Positions 20,592-33,209 are shown, counted from the first letter of the stretch. The stretch is DNA of 64,000 nucleotides from Pseudoalteromonas distincta (GCF_000814675.1 NZ_JWIG01000021.1:124001-188000); one strand, 5' to 3'. Numbers and translations: made by a program. The notes: generated from the letters alone by a model not told the origin.

Positions 20592-21191
20592 TTACTGCCA
20601 AGGGCGCTCAGCTGCTAGTTGTTTTTCAAACGCATCAATCTGTGGGTTTAGTGTTTCGGTTACACCAATAAAATCTAAGCCACTTAATAAGCGCTCTTTT
20701 ACGTCTTTACGAATATCAAAACTAATTGGCGCAAACTTACTACTTGTTAGTGTTTGATTTTCAAGGTCGATTTCAATGTTAATATCGTCGTGCTGCTCGC
20801 TAAGTACAAACAATTGCTCAAGCGTGTCGGCAGGTAACGCTATGGCTAACATTTGGTTGTTACCACAGTTATTAAAGAAAATATCTGCAAAGCTTTCAGC
20901 TAAAATAACTTCAAAACCATATTGCTTAAGTGCCCATGGCGCGTGCTCGCGAGATGAGCCACAACCAAAGTTGTCGCGCGTTAATAATATTTGCGCGCCT
21001 TGGTAGCATGGGCGATTTAAAATAAAGTCAGGGTTTGGCTCACCGTTATCTAGGTAACGCCAATCATAAAACAAGGCTGCATCAAAACCTTCGCGGCTAG
21101 TTGATGTTAAAAACTGCTTAGGAATAATTTGGTCAGTATCTACATTGTTTTTATCAAGTGGAGCCATTAAGCCACTAAAAAATACGCTCAT
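20592..21191 (-). CDS. leuD: 3-isopropylmalate dehydratase small subunit
   Basis: With LeuC isomerises 2-isopropylmalate to 3-isopropylmalate in leucine synthesis. The swivel-domain motif FGCGSSREHAPWAL is near residue 76 and the N-terminal DKNNVDTDQIIPKQFL is typical. 199 residues, normal length (201 in E. coli). Its start overlaps the leuC stop by one base, so the two are translationally coupled. Last gene of leuABCD. Confidence 0.97.
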   Translation of the reverse strand: MSVFFSGLMAPLDKNNVDTDQIIPKQFLTSTSREGFDAALFYDWRYLDNGEPNPDFILNRPCYQGAQILLTRDNFGCGSSREHAPWALKQYGFEVILAESFADIFFNNCGNNQMLAIALPADTLEQLFVLSEQHDDINIEIDLENQTLTSSKFAPISFDIRKDVKERLLSGLDFIGVTETLNPQIDAFEKQLAAERPWQ

Positions 21192-22591
21192 TATGCTTCT
21201 CCTCTAATATCAACAAAGTGACCATGTATTGCAGCGGCTGCCGCCATTGCAGGGCTAACTAAATGTGTACGCCCGCCACGACCTTGGCGACCTTCAAAGT
21301 TACGGTTAGAAGTAGATGCACAACGCTTGCCTGCTTCTAGGCGGTCATCGTTCATCGCTAAACACATAGAACAACCTGGTTCGCGCCATTCAAAGCCTGC
21401 GGCTTTAAAAATATCGGCTAAGCCTTCGTCTTCAGCTTGTTTTTTAACTAAGCCAGAGCCCGGTACAATTAACGCCTCTATGCCGGCTACAACTTGCTTG
21501 CCTTCAACAATTTTTGCCGCAGCACGTAAATCTTCAATGCGGCTATTTGTACATGAGCCAATAAATACCGTGTCTACTTTTGCGCTTGATAATTTATCGC
21601 CCGCTTTTAAGTCCATGTATTTAAGTGCGCTGCGAATGGCATCGGCTTTAATTAAATCTGGCTCTTTATCTGGATCGGGTATGCACTCATCAACACCAAT
21701 TACTTGCTCTGGGCTTGTGCCCCAGGTAATTTGCGGTTGAATGTCGTCAGCATTTAGCTCAACAACTAAATCAAAGTGTGCGCCTTCGTCTGTTTTTAAG
21801 GTTTCCCAATATTCAACGGCTGCATCAAAATCTGCGCCTTTAGGTGCAAACGGACGACCTTTTAAATAATCATAAGTAATTTGGTCAGATGCAATTAAAC
21901 CCGCTTTTGCACCCATTTCTATGCTCATATTACATAGCGTCATACGGGCTTCCATTGAAAGCGCTTCAATGCCTGCACCACAAAACTCTGCTACATAGCC
22001 TGTGCCACCAGCAGTACCTAACTTGCCAATTACCGCCATAATTAAATCTTTAGCAGTAACCGTTGGGCGCAATACACCGTTAATTTGAATTTTTAACGAT
22101 TTCGCCTTTTTTTGCTGTAGCGTTTGAGTTGCTAATACGTGCTCAACCTCAGACGTACCAATACCATGCGCTAATGCGCCAAACGCACCATGCGTAGAAG
22201 TATGGCTATCGCCACATACAATGGTTGTGCCTGGCAAAGTAATACCTTGCTCTGGGCCCATTACATGGACAATGCCTTGGTTAATTGAGTTTAAATCGTA
22301 AAGTACAATACCAAACTCTTTACAGTTTTTATCAAGCGCCATTAATTGGTTTTTAGATACTTCGCTTGCGGCATCAAGTGATCGGCTTTTAGTCGATACG
22401 TTATGATCCATCGTTGCAAAGGTTTTTTCTGGGCAACGTACAGTACGGTTTTTTTCACGTAGACCTGCAAAAGCCTGCGGAGAAGTAACTTCATGCACTA
22501 AATGGCGGTCAATATAAAGTAAGTCGGTTTGCTCATTTATGCTGGCAACGGTATGTGCTTGCCAAATTTTGTCGTATAACGTTTGGGCCAC
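21191..22591 (-). CDS. leuC: 3-isopropylmalate dehydratase large subunit
   Basis: Aconitase-family large subunit carrying a [4Fe-4S] cluster. Cluster cysteines are seen in [12 protein letters not shown] near residue 345 and [11 protein letters not shown] near 405. The substrate-binding [14 protein letters not shown] is near 130. 466 residues, same as E. coli. It lies 60 bp after leuB and overlaps leuD by one base. Confidence 0.97.
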   Translation of the reverse strand: MAQTLYDKIWQAHTVASINEQTDLLYIDRHLVHEVTSPQAFAGLREKNRTVRCPEKTFATMDHNVSTKSRSLDAASEVSKNQLMALDKNCKEFGIVLYDLNSINQGIVHVMGPEQGITLPGTTIVCGDSHTSTHGAFGALAHGIGTSEVEHVLATQTLQQKKAKSLKIQINGVLRPTVTAKDLIMAVIGKLGTAGGTGYVAEFCGAGIEALSMEARMTLCNMSIEMGAKAGLIASDQITYDYLKGRPFAPKGADFDAAVEYWETLKTDEGAHFDLVVELNADDIQPQITWGTSPEQVIGVDECIPDPDKEPDLIKADAIRSALKYMDLKAGDKLSSAKVDTVFIGSCTNSRIEDLRAAAKIVEGKQVVAGIEALIVPGSGLVKKQAEDEGLADIFKAAGFEWREPGCSMCLAMNDDRLEAGKRCASTSNRNFEGRQGRGGRTHLVSPAMAAAAAIHGHFVDIRGEA

Positions 22592-22651
22592 TTGCTAATT
22601 CCCTAATCTGTTTGAGTTGCAGCATAACGGTGCTGCAACTTTAATATGTTA

Positions 22652-25278
<2,627 letters not shown>

Positions 25279-25332
25279 AACTGCCCCTCATTCCTATGTT
25301 ACCCAAATTTCAATTAATCCCAGCCGCGAGAT

Positions 25333-25361
25333 AAAAAAAACCCCGCAATTGCGGGGTTTTT
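25333..25361 (-). terminator. Attenuator terminator of the leu operon
   Basis: On the minus strand the sequence AAAAACCCCGC-aatt-GCGGGG is followed by eight T, a perfect intrinsic terminator located between leuL and leuA (leuA start 25278). Its 5' arm (25351-25366) can pair instead with 25383-25396, which overlaps the leuL stop, forming the antiterminator. Confidence 0.93.
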
Positions 25362-25396
25362 AGTGTTCAACTCGATGCAAACACACTAATCCCCGC
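25351..25396 (-). promoter_or_regulatory. leu antiterminator stem
   Basis: GCGGGGATTAGTGT (minus strand, 25396 to 25383) is complementary to ACACTAAAAACCCCGC (25366 to 25351) with a two-base bulge. Forming this stem removes the 5' arm of the attenuator. An upstream hairpin CTTACT...AGTAAG overlaps the leucine codons of leuL and competes with it, as in classic amino-acid attenuators. Confidence 0.85.
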
Positions 25397-25454
25397 TTAC
25401 TTGCCATAGCAGTAAGAGGTTAAGTTTTAGTGTAATTAAACGAATAATATGCAT
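25386..25454 (-). CDS. leuL: leu operon leader peptide
   Basis: A 22-residue peptide starting MHIIRLITLK and containing NLLLLWQ: four consecutive leucine codons (CTC TTA CTG CTA), with three further leucines upstream. It ends in TAG inside the antiterminator arm. Ribosome stalling at the leucine run under leucine starvation would let the antiterminator form and leuABCD be transcribed. The Shine-Dalgarno is weak (AAGAAAACAAG). Position, composition and the two alternative RNA stems together make this a confident call. Confidence 0.92.
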   Translation of the reverse strand: MHIIRLITLKLNLLLLWQVSGD

Positions 25455-25683
25455 CTTGTTTTCTTGTGTGTGTGTTCAGTGAAGCCTATTTTTAACATTC
25501 ATAGCCGCACCAAGCAAGCATAAATATTCCACATAATAGATTTAAAAACGATTCAATTGGGTTTTTTAATTCAACACAGGTCCATATAAAGAATTAAAAT
25601 AACAAATACGTAACCAGCGACGCTTAAATTAATAAGCACTGTAATATACCGTGCTTATATTAACTTTTTGCAATTTTTTTAAG

Positions 25684-26310
25684 CTATGCTTCTTTATTCG
25701 TTTCTCTTACGTAATGCCCGGCTCCACGAGTAATATAACGCAGCTGCCAAATAACGCGCTCAATCAATTCGTCGCGTTGCAACCCTTCTATATCGAGCGC
25801 CTCTGCACCCGCATTAAATACGAGCGTTACCATAGATTCAGCCTGAATATAGGCATGCATAGCATTACATTTAGTTTCACTTTCTAAATAATGAGCCAGC
25901 TCTAAAATAAAATGTTTTACCTCGCGGGCTACAGCGGCTCTAAATGCTTTAGAAGTCCCAGAGCGTTCACGTAGTAATAACCTAAATTGATTGCTTGAGT
26001 TATCAATAAACTCCATAAAAGTAACCACTGAGGTATTTATAACACTGCCGCCATCGTTTGCTATTCGTCTGCGTGCTTGACGCATTAGTTGACGAAGGGT
26101 TAAACCGGCTTCGTCTACCATGGTTAAACCTAGCTCATCCATGTCTTTAAAATGACGATAAAAAGAAGTTGGGGCAATACCAGCTTCTCGTGCAACTTCG
26201 CGTAAACTTAAATTCGAAAAACTATGATCAGCACTCAGCTGATTAAATGCCGCTTGAATTAACGCCTGTCGTGTTTTTTGTTTCTGTTGCGCTCTAACAC
26301 CCGACATCAA
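25684..26310 (-). CDS. fabR: TetR-family repressor FabR
   Basis: Repressor of unsaturated fatty acid genes. The TetR helix-turn-helix lies at residues about 12-60 ([14 protein letters not shown] ... [28 protein letters not shown]), which is the FabR-type recognition sequence. The rest is the ligand-binding helical domain, which in E. coli responds to acyl-ACP/acyl-CoA. 208 residues (about 210-234 in relatives). It is divergent from a fatty acid desaturase gene whose promoter holds a FabR-type operator, and sthA follows, a neighbour also conserved in E. coli (sthA-fabR). Confidence 0.93.
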   Translation of the reverse strand: MMSGVRAQQKQKTRQALIQAAFNQLSADHSFSNLSLREVAREAGIAPTSFYRHFKDMDELGLTMVDEAGLTLRQLMRQARRRIANDGGSVINTSVVTFMEFIDNSSNQFRLLLRERSGTSKAFRAAVAREVKHFILELAHYLESETKCNAMHAYIQAESMVTLVFNAGAEALDIEGLQRDELIERVIWQLRYITRGAGHYVRETNKEA

Positions 26311-26373
26311 CAGCTCCCTGAATTATTTTATATGAATATTTAGTGATATTAGCTCAATTGTCCAGTCTAATAC

Positions 26374-26402
26374 TTGACGACGAGAGTTTGAAATACTATT
26401 TT
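26374..26402 (+). promoter_or_regulatory. Predicted desaturase promoter
   Basis: TTGACG (26374-26379), a 17-bp spacer and TATTTT (26397-26402) form a plausible sigma70 promoter. The FabR operator begins one base after the -10, so bound repressor would block transcription initiation. Confidence 0.55.
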
Positions 26403-26420
26403 AGCTTACAGTTGTACGCT
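26403..26420. promoter_or_regulatory. FabR operator
   Basis: AGCTTACAGTTGTACGCT is an 18-bp palindrome (AGCkTACA/TGTAmGCT halves, one mismatch) matching the known FabR site of fabA and fabB promoters. It lies 14 bp before the desaturase ATG and next to the divergent fabR gene, so it may serve both. Confidence 0.87.
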
Positions 26421-26433
26421 GAGATTGAGAATT

Positions 26434-27567
26434 ATGAATAAACCACCGATTATTTGGACAAACGTCCTATTTTTTAGCCTAACCTTTTTGGCGGCTGCCA
26501 CACTTGTACCTTGGTACGCCATTAGCTACGGATTTACCAGCGCGCATTGGATTGCTTTTGTTGGCTGCATGTTTTATGCAGGCTTATCAATTACTGCTGG
26601 CTACCATCGATTATGGGCACATAAAACCTATAACGCACACCCTGCTGTTGAATTTATTTTTGCGCTTGGCGGTGCTTTTGCACTACAAAACAGTGCTTTG
26701 CATTGGAGTAGCGATCACCGTATACATCACGGTCAAGTTGACGACCCTATAAAAGACCCTTACGCGGCTACCAATGGTTTTTGGTATAGCCATATCGGCT
26801 GGATGTTACGTGACTACCAAGGCGATAGCTACAACGACTATAGTAATTGTCGTGATTTACAACGAAATAAAGTCGTTATGTGGCAACATAAGCACTACTT
26901 AAAACTAGCTATTGCTATGAACGTAGGTTTGCCTCTTGCACTTGGTTTATTAGTTGGTGATGTGTGGGGTATGTTAATTCTTGCAGGTTTACTACGCTTA
27001 GTACTGAGTCAACACTTTACCTTTTTTATAAATTCGGTTGCACATATTTGGGGCTCTCGCCCATACACCGAAAAAAATACGGCACGCGATAACGGCTTTT
27101 TAGCGTTATTTACATACGGTGAGGGGTATCACAACTTCCACCATATATTTGCAAGCGACTACCGTAACGGTATTAAATGGTTTCATTACGATCCAACAAA
27201 ATGGATGATCCGCTCTTTAGCAGCTGTTGGTTTAGCTAATAAATTGAAGCGTACACCTGTTGAACGTATCGAAAAAGCAAAGGCCGAAACGCTAATGAGC
27301 AAAACGCAAACGCGTCTTGCAAAATTGCCTTTAGCACAAGATAAGATTACATTATTACAACAAGAGTACGATTTACTGCTGAAAAAACTGCAAAATTATT
27401 GTTCACTACAAAAACAAGTGTTAGAAGTTAAAAAAAATAACATGGCAAAGCAGTGTGAACGCTCAGCATTAATGGCACAATACCATGAGTTGGAAGCCGC
27501 CTGGGAAAATCAAAAACAGGCATGGCTAGCACTTAATGCGAGGTTATTAAAAGCCTCTTTTAATTAA
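26434..27567 (+). CDS. Fatty acid desaturase (delta-9 type)
   Basis: Membrane-bound diiron desaturase that introduces a double bond into acyl chains and so controls membrane fluidity. Histidine boxes are HRLWAH near residue 60, HRIHHG near 95 and EGYHNFHH near 232, with hydrophobic membrane segments between them. The core ends near residue 285 and is followed by an unusual charged, coiled-coil-like tail of about 90 residues. ATG 26434 is preferred to TTG 26425. Regulation by FabR is predicted from the operator at 26403-26420. sthA starts 13 bp downstream, which suggests co-transcription and a possible redox link. Confidence 0.92.
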   Translation: MNKPPIIWTNVLFFSLTFLAAATLVPWYAISYGFTSAHWIAFVGCMFYAGLSITAGYHRLWAHKTYNAHPAVEFIFALGGAFALQNSALHWSSDHRIHHGQVDDPIKDPYAATNGFWYSHIGWMLRDYQGDSYNDYSNCRDLQRNKVVMWQHKHYLKLAIAMNVGLPLALGLLVGDVWGMLILAGLLRLVLSQHFTFFINSVAHIWGSRPYTEKNTARDNGFLALFTYGEGYHNFHHIFASDYRNGIKWFHYDPTKWMIRSLAAVGLANKLKRTPVERIEKAKAETLMSKTQTRLAKLPLAQDKITLLQQEYDLLLKKLQNYCSLQKQVLEVKKNNMAKQCERSALMAQYHELEAAWENQKQAWLALNARLLKASFN

Positions 27568-27580
27568 TTTAGGAGTGGCT

Positions 27581-29011
27581 GTGGCCAAACAACCAGAACA
27601 AAAAAAAGTACCCGTGACATACCAATATGATGCAATAATTATTGGCACGGGTCCTGGCGGTGAAGGTACCGCCATGAACCTTTCAAAAAACGATAAAAAA
27701 GTAGCGGTTATTGAACGCCAAGAATCAGTTGGTGGCGGTTGTGTACATTGGGGAACAATTCCTTCAAAAGCGCTTCGCCACTCTGTTAGCCGCTATATTG
27801 AATACAAAGCAAATCCGTTATTTAATGTTGGTGAGCGCCCTAGCCGCTTAACATTTCCTGATATTTTACGTCACGCAAGTTCTGTTATTTCTAAGCAATC
27901 TAATTTACGTAGTAGCTTTTACGATCGTAACCGCATTCATATGTTTCAAGGTGATGCGAGCTTTGTAGATAAGCACACAATTGAAGTAAAACGAAATGAT
28001 GGTTCAACTGAGCGACTGACTGCTAAAACGATTGTTATAGCAACGGGTTCACGCCCTTATCGCCCACCAGAGGTAGATTTTACGCATTCTCGTATTTACG
28101 AAAGTGACACAATACTTGGCCTTGAGCATGACCCTCATCGTGTACTGATTTATGGTGCAGGTGTAATTGGTTGTGAGTACGCGTCAATATTTAAAGGTTT
28201 AGGCGCTAAAGTTGATTTAGTTAATACACGTGACCGACTACTTGCTTTTATGGATGCTGAAATATCTGACGCGCTTAGCTACCACTTTTGGAACAGCGGC
28301 ATTGTTATTCGCCATAACGAAGAGTTTGACCGAATAGAGACCCGTGACGACTGCGTTATAATGCATTTAAAATCAGGTAAACGCGTAAAAGCTGACTGTA
28401 TTTTATTTGCTAATGGTCGTACTGGTAACACTGATACACTAAATCTTGAAGCCATTGGCTTAAAAGCCGATAGCCGTGGCCAATTAAAAGTTAACGAAAC
28501 ATACCAAACAGAAATTGATAACGTTTACGCTGTAGGTGATGTAATAGGCTATCCAAGCCTTGCAAGTGCTGCGTTTGACCAAGGTCGTATAGCTGCTGAT
28601 GCAATTGCATGTGGTAACTGCGATGACAGGCTGATTGTTGATATTCCGGCCGGTATTTATACCATCCCAGAAATGAGCTCAGTAGGTAAAACAGAGCAAG
28701 AGCTTACAGCCGCTAAAGTACCGTATGAAGTTGGCCGTGCTCAGTTTAAGCATTTGGCTCGCGCGCAAATTGCTGGTACTGAAGTAGGTAGTTTAAAAAT
28801 ATTATTCCACACTGAAACCAAAGAAGTACTTGGCGTACATTGTTTTGGCGAACGTGCCTCTGAAATTGTTCACATTGGCCAAGCTATTATGGAACAAAAA
28901 AATGGTGGCAATAATATCGACTACTTTGTAAATACCACATTTAACTACCCAACCATGGCTGAAGCCTACCGTGTTGCGGCATTAAATGGCTTAAATCGCT
29001 TATTTAAATAA
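27581..29011 (+). CDS. sthA: Soluble pyridine nucleotide transhydrogenase
   Basis: FAD protein that transfers hydride between NADPH and NAD+ and balances the two pools. Seen are the FAD dinucleotide motif [13 protein letters not shown], the active-site segment [17 protein letters not shown] (one cysteine only, as in SthA, so no dihydrolipoamide-type disulfide), the NAD(P) motif [11 protein letters not shown] near 188, and the family dimerisation domain. GTG 27581 is chosen because AGGAG lies 5 nt before it; GTG 27575 overlaps that AGGAG. 476 residues (466 in E. coli). It is 13 bp after the desaturase gene. Confidence 0.95.
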   Translation: MAKQPEQKKVPVTYQYDAIIIGTGPGGEGTAMNLSKNDKKVAVIERQESVGGGCVHWGTIPSKALRHSVSRYIEYKANPLFNVGERPSRLTFPDILRHASSVISKQSNLRSSFYDRNRIHMFQGDASFVDKHTIEVKRNDGSTERLTAKTIVIATGSRPYRPPEVDFTHSRIYESDTILGLEHDPHRVLIYGAGVIGCEYASIFKGLGAKVDLVNTRDRLLAFMDAEISDALSYHFWNSGIVIRHNEEFDRIETRDDCVIMHLKSGKRVKADCILFANGRTGNTDTLNLEAIGLKADSRGQLKVNETYQTEIDNVYAVGDVIGYPSLASAAFDQGRIAADAIACGNCDDRLIVDIPAGIYTIPEMSSVGKTEQELTAAKVPYEVGRAQFKHLARAQIAGTEVGSLKILFHTETKEVLGVHCFGERASEIVHIGQAIMEQKNGGNNIDYFVNTTFNYPTMAEAYRVAALNGLNRLFK

Positions 29012-29054
29012 CCGCTTAAATAAGTAGTTTTAAAAGCCTTTATAAATAGGTAAC

Positions 29055-29082
29055 AAAAAACCCGCAACTTAGCGGGTTTTTT
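29055..29082. terminator. Bidirectional terminator between sthA and hemE
   Basis: AAAAAACCCGC-aactta-GCGGGTTTTTT lies between the convergent sthA and hemE genes and has A and T runs for both directions. Confidence 0.92.
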
Positions 29083-29118
29083 ACTTTTAAACAGTTTTAA
29101 AGCTTGTTTAAGTGACTA

Positions 29119-30183
29119 TTACTTATGGTACTTAGCACTTAGCTCATGTACTGCATTAATGAATACGCCAGCATTTTCAGGGTCTACATCTGGTGTAATA
29201 CCGTGGCCTAAGTTAAACACGTGGCCATTGCCTGTACCAAAGTCTTCTAAAATAGTGCCTACTTCTTGGCGAATACGCTCTGGTGTACCGTGTAACATAG
29301 ATGGGTCCATATTACCTTGTAGAGCTACTTTATCACCCACGCGGCGCTTAGCGTCGCTGATATTAATAGTCCAATCAAGACCGATTGCATCACAGCCTGT
29401 TGCTGCAATAGCTTCAATCCATTGACCACCATTTTTAGTGAACAAAGTAACCGGTACTTTACGACCGTCGTACTCACGAATTAAGCCATCTACAATTTTA
29501 TGCATGTATTGTAGTGAAAATTCGTTGTAATCGCGCGGGCTTAATACACCGCCCCATGAGTCAAATACCATTAGCGATTGCGCGCCAGCTTTAATTTGAG
29601 CATTTAAGTAATCAATAACTGAATCAGCTAACTTATCGAGTAATAAATGAAGTGTTTGCGGTTCTGCAAACGCCATTTTTTTAATTTTACCAAATACTTT
29701 GCTGCTACCGCCTTCAACCATATACGTTGCTAGCGTCCAAGGTGAACCAGAAAAACCAATGAGTGGTACTTCGCCTTTAAGCTCACGACGAATAGTACTT
29801 ACTGCGTTCATTACGTAGCCAAGCTCGTCTGTAGGGTCTAACTTTGGAATTTTTTTAACATCAGCAAGAGATGAAATAGGACGTTCGAACTTAGGGCCTT
29901 CGCCAGTTTCAAAGTAAAGACCTAAACCCATCGCATCTGGAATCGTTAAAATATCACTAAATAATATAGCGGCATCTAACGGGTAGCGACGTAGTGGCTG
30001 CAGTGTAACTTCACATGCAAGCTCAGCATTACGGCACAGGCTCATAAAATCGCCCGCTTGTGCACGTGTAGCGCGATACTCTGGTAAATAGCGTCCTGCT
30101 TGGCGCATCATCCATACCGGAGTTACATCAACAGGTTGTTTTGCAAGTGCACGTAAATAACGGTCGTTTTTTAATTCGCTCAT
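29119..30183 (-). CDS. hemE: Uroporphyrinogen decarboxylase
   Basis: Decarboxylates uroporphyrinogen III to coproporphyrinogen III in heme synthesis. The signature [15 protein letters not shown] is near residue 24, [12 protein letters not shown] near 77 and the [17 protein letters not shown] segment near 140. ATG 30183 ([13 protein letters not shown]) matches the family N-terminus; the reading frame extends upstream to 30234 but without homology. 354 residues, as in E. coli. The neighbour rsd is divergent; rsd and hemE are near each other in E. coli as well. Confidence 0.97.
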   Translation of the reverse strand: MSELKNDRYLRALAKQPVDVTPVWMMRQAGRYLPEYRATRAQAGDFMSLCRNAELACEVTLQPLRRYPLDAAILFSDILTIPDAMGLGLYFETGEGPKFERPISSLADVKKIPKLDPTDELGYVMNAVSTIRRELKGEVPLIGFSGSPWTLATYMVEGGSSKVFGKIKKMAFAEPQTLHLLLDKLADSVIDYLNAQIKAGAQSLMVFDSWGGVLSPRDYNEFSLQYMHKIVDGLIREYDGRKVPVTLFTKNGGQWIEAIAATGCDAIGLDWTINISDAKRRVGDKVALQGNMDPSMLHGTPERIRQEVGTILEDFGTGNGHVFNLGHGITPDVDPENAGVFINAVHELSAKYHK

Positions 30184-30712
30184 GGCGTAAATGATCCTAA
30201 GACTTGTATAAATTGTGCAAGATTGTACCACCATATTCTCCGACCCTCTATTGCTTAGGGACGAAAACAGCTTTACCTAGAGGTAGATCAATAGAATAGA
30301 GTTTTTTAATCCCTTTTGACTATAAAATAAACAAAAATAAATAACATTTAAAACTTTTTATTAATATGTTTGCAACATCGCAAAATCCTTGTTATTGTTT
30401 GTCCCGCGTTAACAAAAACAATAATAAAAATCTTAAAACAATAAAAATAAATGTTTTAAAATAATAACAATAAAAATCATCTCATAAAAATAAGAAAGCT
30501 TGTTATAACAAGTCACTGAAAGAAATTAGACCACCGTAACTGGTGGTTTTTTCTTGCCTAAAATAAAATCCCTCACCTCGGTTTATATAAAAAGGTACAA
30601 CCCTCAAAGTAGCTCAACTTTACTTGTTGATATACGCGCAAATTAAATATATCTTGATGTACATAAACTTATTATATTTAAATTAAAAACCAACCCAGCT
30701 AGGAGAACAGTT
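30184..30712. other. Long AT-rich intergenic region hemE-rsd
   Basis: A 529-bp region with very low GC between 30300 and 30490 (runs of ACAATAAAAAT type). It contains a perfect 14-nt palindrome CTTGTTATAACAAG (30499-30512) and a hairpin terminator at 30530-30552 that follows no annotated gene. No reading frame of note is present. A small RNA ending at that terminator is possible. rsd must be transcribed from a promoter downstream of it. Confidence 0.5.
30530..30552 (+). terminator. Orphan intrinsic terminator
   Basis: ACCACC-gtaact-GGTGGT followed by TTTTTT, about 160 bp before rsd on the plus strand and without a gene in front of it. Confidence 0.7.
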
Positions 30713-31183
30713 ATGCTGACGCGTGTAGAAAAAGCTCAACAGAAATGGGGTGGTAGCCACACAGTAATTGATAAATGGCTAAACGAACGCCAAGAACTTA
30801 TTGTACTTTACTGCAAAATTGCAGGCTTTACGCCGTACGAAAAGCAAGATCAAGCATTGCCAGAGCCAAAACTAATTGAATCATTTTGCCAGCTTTTAAT
30901 GGATTACCTATCTGCAGGCCATTTTGAAGTATATGACGATATAGCAAAAGCATGCGAAAAAAAGGGCTTACAAAGCCAAGAGCTTGCAAACTCTATTTAC
31001 CCGCGTATTTCTAGCACAACCGATGTGGCGTTAGATTTTAATGATAAGTACGCAGAAGTAGACAAAGAAGACTTATTGAAAGACTTTGATAATGACTTAT
31101 CTGTTATTGGTGAGGCATTAGAAGCACGTTTTGCACTTGAAGATGAGCTTATTGATAACTTGTTTTCTAATCATGCAAATTAA
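30713..31183 (+). CDS. rsd: Regulator of sigma D (Rsd/AlgQ)
   Basis: Binds the housekeeping sigma factor RpoD and so favours alternative sigma factors in stationary phase. The 156 residues fit Rsd (158 in E. coli); N-terminal TRVEKAQQKWGGSH-IDKWLNERQELIVLYCKIAG is the characteristic segment. AGGAG precedes the ATG by 9 nt. It is divergent from hemE, a conserved neighbourhood. A terminator follows at 31203. Confidence 0.92.
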   Translation: MLTRVEKAQQKWGGSHTVIDKWLNERQELIVLYCKIAGFTPYEKQDQALPEPKLIESFCQLLMDYLSAGHFEVYDDIAKACEKKGLQSQELANSIYPRISSTTDVALDFNDKYAEVDKEDLLKDFDNDLSVIGEALEARFALEDELIDNLFSNHAN

Positions 31184-31202
31184 TACGTTACTTACACGTA
31201 TT

Positions 31203-31228
31203 AAAAAAGGGACCTAAGGTCCCTTTTT
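31203..31228. terminator. Bidirectional terminator between rsd and FKBP gene
   Basis: AAAAAAGGGACCTAAGGTCCCTTTTT, a near-perfect palindrome between two convergent genes. Confidence 0.92.
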
Positions 31229-31248
31229 GCATTTACACAATAAGCTTA

Positions 31249-31995
31249 TTATTGTGCTGGTGCTTCTTCATTTTGAATTTCAAGTAATTCAACTTCAAAT
31301 ACAAGTGTTGAATTAGCTGGAATCTTACCTAAGTCACGGTCACCGTAAGCAAGTTCTGAAGGTATAGTGAACTTGTACTTAGAACCCACTGACATAAGTT
31401 GTAAACCTTCAGTCCAACCCGCAATTACGCGGTTAAGAGGGAAAGTTGTCGGTTCGTTACGTGCATATGAGCTATCAAACTCAGTACCGTCTAATAAAGT
31501 CCCTTTGTAGTGTACTTTAACTACATCAGTTGCCACTGGCTTTTCGCCATCGCCTTCGCTAAGTACTTCGTACTGTAGACCAGACTCAGTTACTGTAACG
31601 CCTTCTTTTTTAGCGTTGTCAGCTAGGTATTTAGCGCCTGCTTCTTTACTTTTTTCAGACTCTACTTTAGCTTTTTCTTCTTGCTTAGTACGTACTGATG
31701 TATCTAGTGCAGTTAATACTTCGCGAATTTTTTCTTCGTCAATTTTTGCATTGCCAGCAAGCGCATCTTCAAAACCACGAATTAAAAGTGCTTGGTCTAG
31801 TTCAATACCAATTTCTGTTTTGTCTGCTAGGTCTTTATTTAAAAAGTTACCTACAGATGCACCAATACCGTATGCTTGTTGCTGTTCTACAGTGTCTAAT
31901 TTAACTTCAGCTTGTTCTTTTTTTGCTTCTTGATTACAAGCTGTAAGCGCTAAAACTGACGCTGCAATCAATGACAATCTAATCGTCTTTTTCAT
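31249..31995 (-). CDS. FKBP-type peptidyl-prolyl isomerase lipoprotein
   Basis: Envelope folding catalyst of the FkpA/Mip type. Residues 1-19 are a lipoprotein signal (MKKTIRLSLIAASVLALTAC, lipobox LTAC). A charged helical dimerisation domain spans about 25-135. The FKBP domain follows: VKVHYKGTLLDGTEFDSSY, PLNRVIAGWTEGLQLM, IPSELAYGDR and ending LVFEVELLEI. ATG 31995 starts the signal sequence; upstream in-frame codons back to 32013 are not needed. 248 residues. E. coli FkpA is periplasmic, not a lipoprotein, so fkpA is not used as symbol. Monocistronic. Confidence 0.92.
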   Translation of the reverse strand: MKKTIRLSLIAASVLALTACNQEAKKEQAEVKLDTVEQQQAYGIGASVGNFLNKDLADKTEIGIELDQALLIRGFEDALAGNAKIDEEKIREVLTALDTSVRTKQEEKAKVESEKSKEAGAKYLADNAKKEGVTVTESGLQYEVLSEGDGEKPVATDVVKVHYKGTLLDGTEFDSSYARNEPTTFPLNRVIAGWTEGLQLMSVGSKYKFTIPSELAYGDRDLGKIPANSTLVFEVELLEIQNEEAPAQ

Positions 31996-32210
31996 TTTAA
32001 ATCTCCGACACACTTTGCAGTTGTCATTTTAATGTATTATTACTAGTGAAAGATTAACGGCCCACATGATAGGCTGCTTGTTTAATGACTAAATTCCATA
32101 TTGTTAGCTAAACTAAAAACATATCCAGTGATTAGACAAACAACCTAGGCATTTAACGCGTCCTAGTCTAACCTCTCAGTCACTAAGAGTTAAGGGGAAA
32201 TACCTGTAAT

Positions 32211-33209
32211 ATGTCGATATTTCGTACTTTTTTAATCGTATTTAGCTGTTTTTTAGCCATCGCCTGTACCGATAAAAAACAACACGCTGTAGCAAGTTAC
32301 GAACATGCTGCACAAGGTGCGTTTTCATCAACAGTTTCAAACGATGGTAAATACAGTTTGATCTCCTCTATCAACCATGGGGCCGCTCTGTGGGATAATC
32401 AACAGCAGGTGCTAAAATACCAATGGTTTCAGCAGCAGTCACAAGACAGCCTAGTGTACGCTGTTGCCATTGCTTTTGATAACAGCGTGGCAGTTACCGC
32501 CGAAAAAACCACATTTGCTGTGTGGGATATAACCACAGGCAAAAATAAAGGTTATTACAAAATACAAAAAGCCAGTATTCGCGATATTGCCATTAGCAAT
32601 CAAGGCCGTAGTGTTTTATACGGCCGTAGCGACGGCGTTGTCGTATTTGTAAACCTAGAAACCGGACGTCGTATTGAGTTTTTAGGTCATCAAGATAAAG
32701 TTAACACCGTTGACCTTTCACCTAACGGACGCTTTGCCTTAAGTGGCTCTAACGATTATGTTGCTTACTTTTGGGATACACGTACAGGCCAAGTAATTCA
32801 TCGTTTTAATCACCCAACGCGTGTTACCCAAGTAACGCTCGATCCACAAGGTCGCTATGCGTTTACGGCCGATAGTATGGCACAAGCAAATGTATGGAAG
32901 CTGACTACAGGTGATCTTGTGAGTAAACTGAAGTATATTGCGCGTCAGAAAATTTTTACTGCTGTGCGTTTTAACGAACAAGGCACTTTGCTTGCAACCG
33001 GCTCGCCAAATAAGCGCGTAGATTTGTGGCAAATACCAAGCGGTGAAAAAATTCAAACTTGGCAGGTTACCCCGCGCGAAGGCAGTAAGCCTAAATCGGC
33101 GGTGGTGCTAGATGTGACATTTACAGATAACGGTAAGTCGTTGTTAACCGAAAGCTCCAGCGGGATCGCAGAGCGATTTATTATACGAGAGAATAATGAA
33201 CACAATTGA
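32211..33209 (+). CDS. WD40-repeat lipoprotein
   Basis: A 332-residue exported protein; the N-terminus has a lipoprotein signal with lipobox IAC near residue 19. The rest is built of WD40 beta-propeller repeats, recognisable by endings such as VYAVAIAFDNSVAVTAE, FAVWDITTG, VNTVDLSPNGRFALSGS followed by YFWDTRTG, and LWQIPSGE. About six to seven blades fit in the length. It probably serves as a protein-interaction scaffold in the periplasm. Its last 14 bases overlap the start of slyX, so both are translated from one message. Confidence 0.87.
   Translation: MSIFRTFLIVFSCFLAIACTDKKQHAVASYEHAAQGAFSSTVSNDGKYSLISSINHGAALWDNQQQVLKYQWFQQQSQDSLVYAVAIAFDNSVAVTAEKTTFAVWDITTGKNKGYYKIQKASIRDIAISNQGRSVLYGRSDGVVVFVNLETGRRIEFLGHQDKVNTVDLSPNGRFALSGSNDYVAYFWDTRTGQVIHRFNHPTRVTQVTLDPQGRYAFTADSMAQANVWKLTTGDLVSKLKYIARQKIFTAVRFNEQGTLLATGSPNKRVDLWQIPSGEKIQTWQVTPREGSKPKSAVVLDVTFTDNGKSLLTESSSGIAERFIIRENNEHN

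Noticed and set aside
26343..26370. Possible additional TetR-type dyad upstream of the desaturase promoter
   Set aside because: Only short and imperfect symmetry is present, not comparable to the palindrome at 26403-26420.
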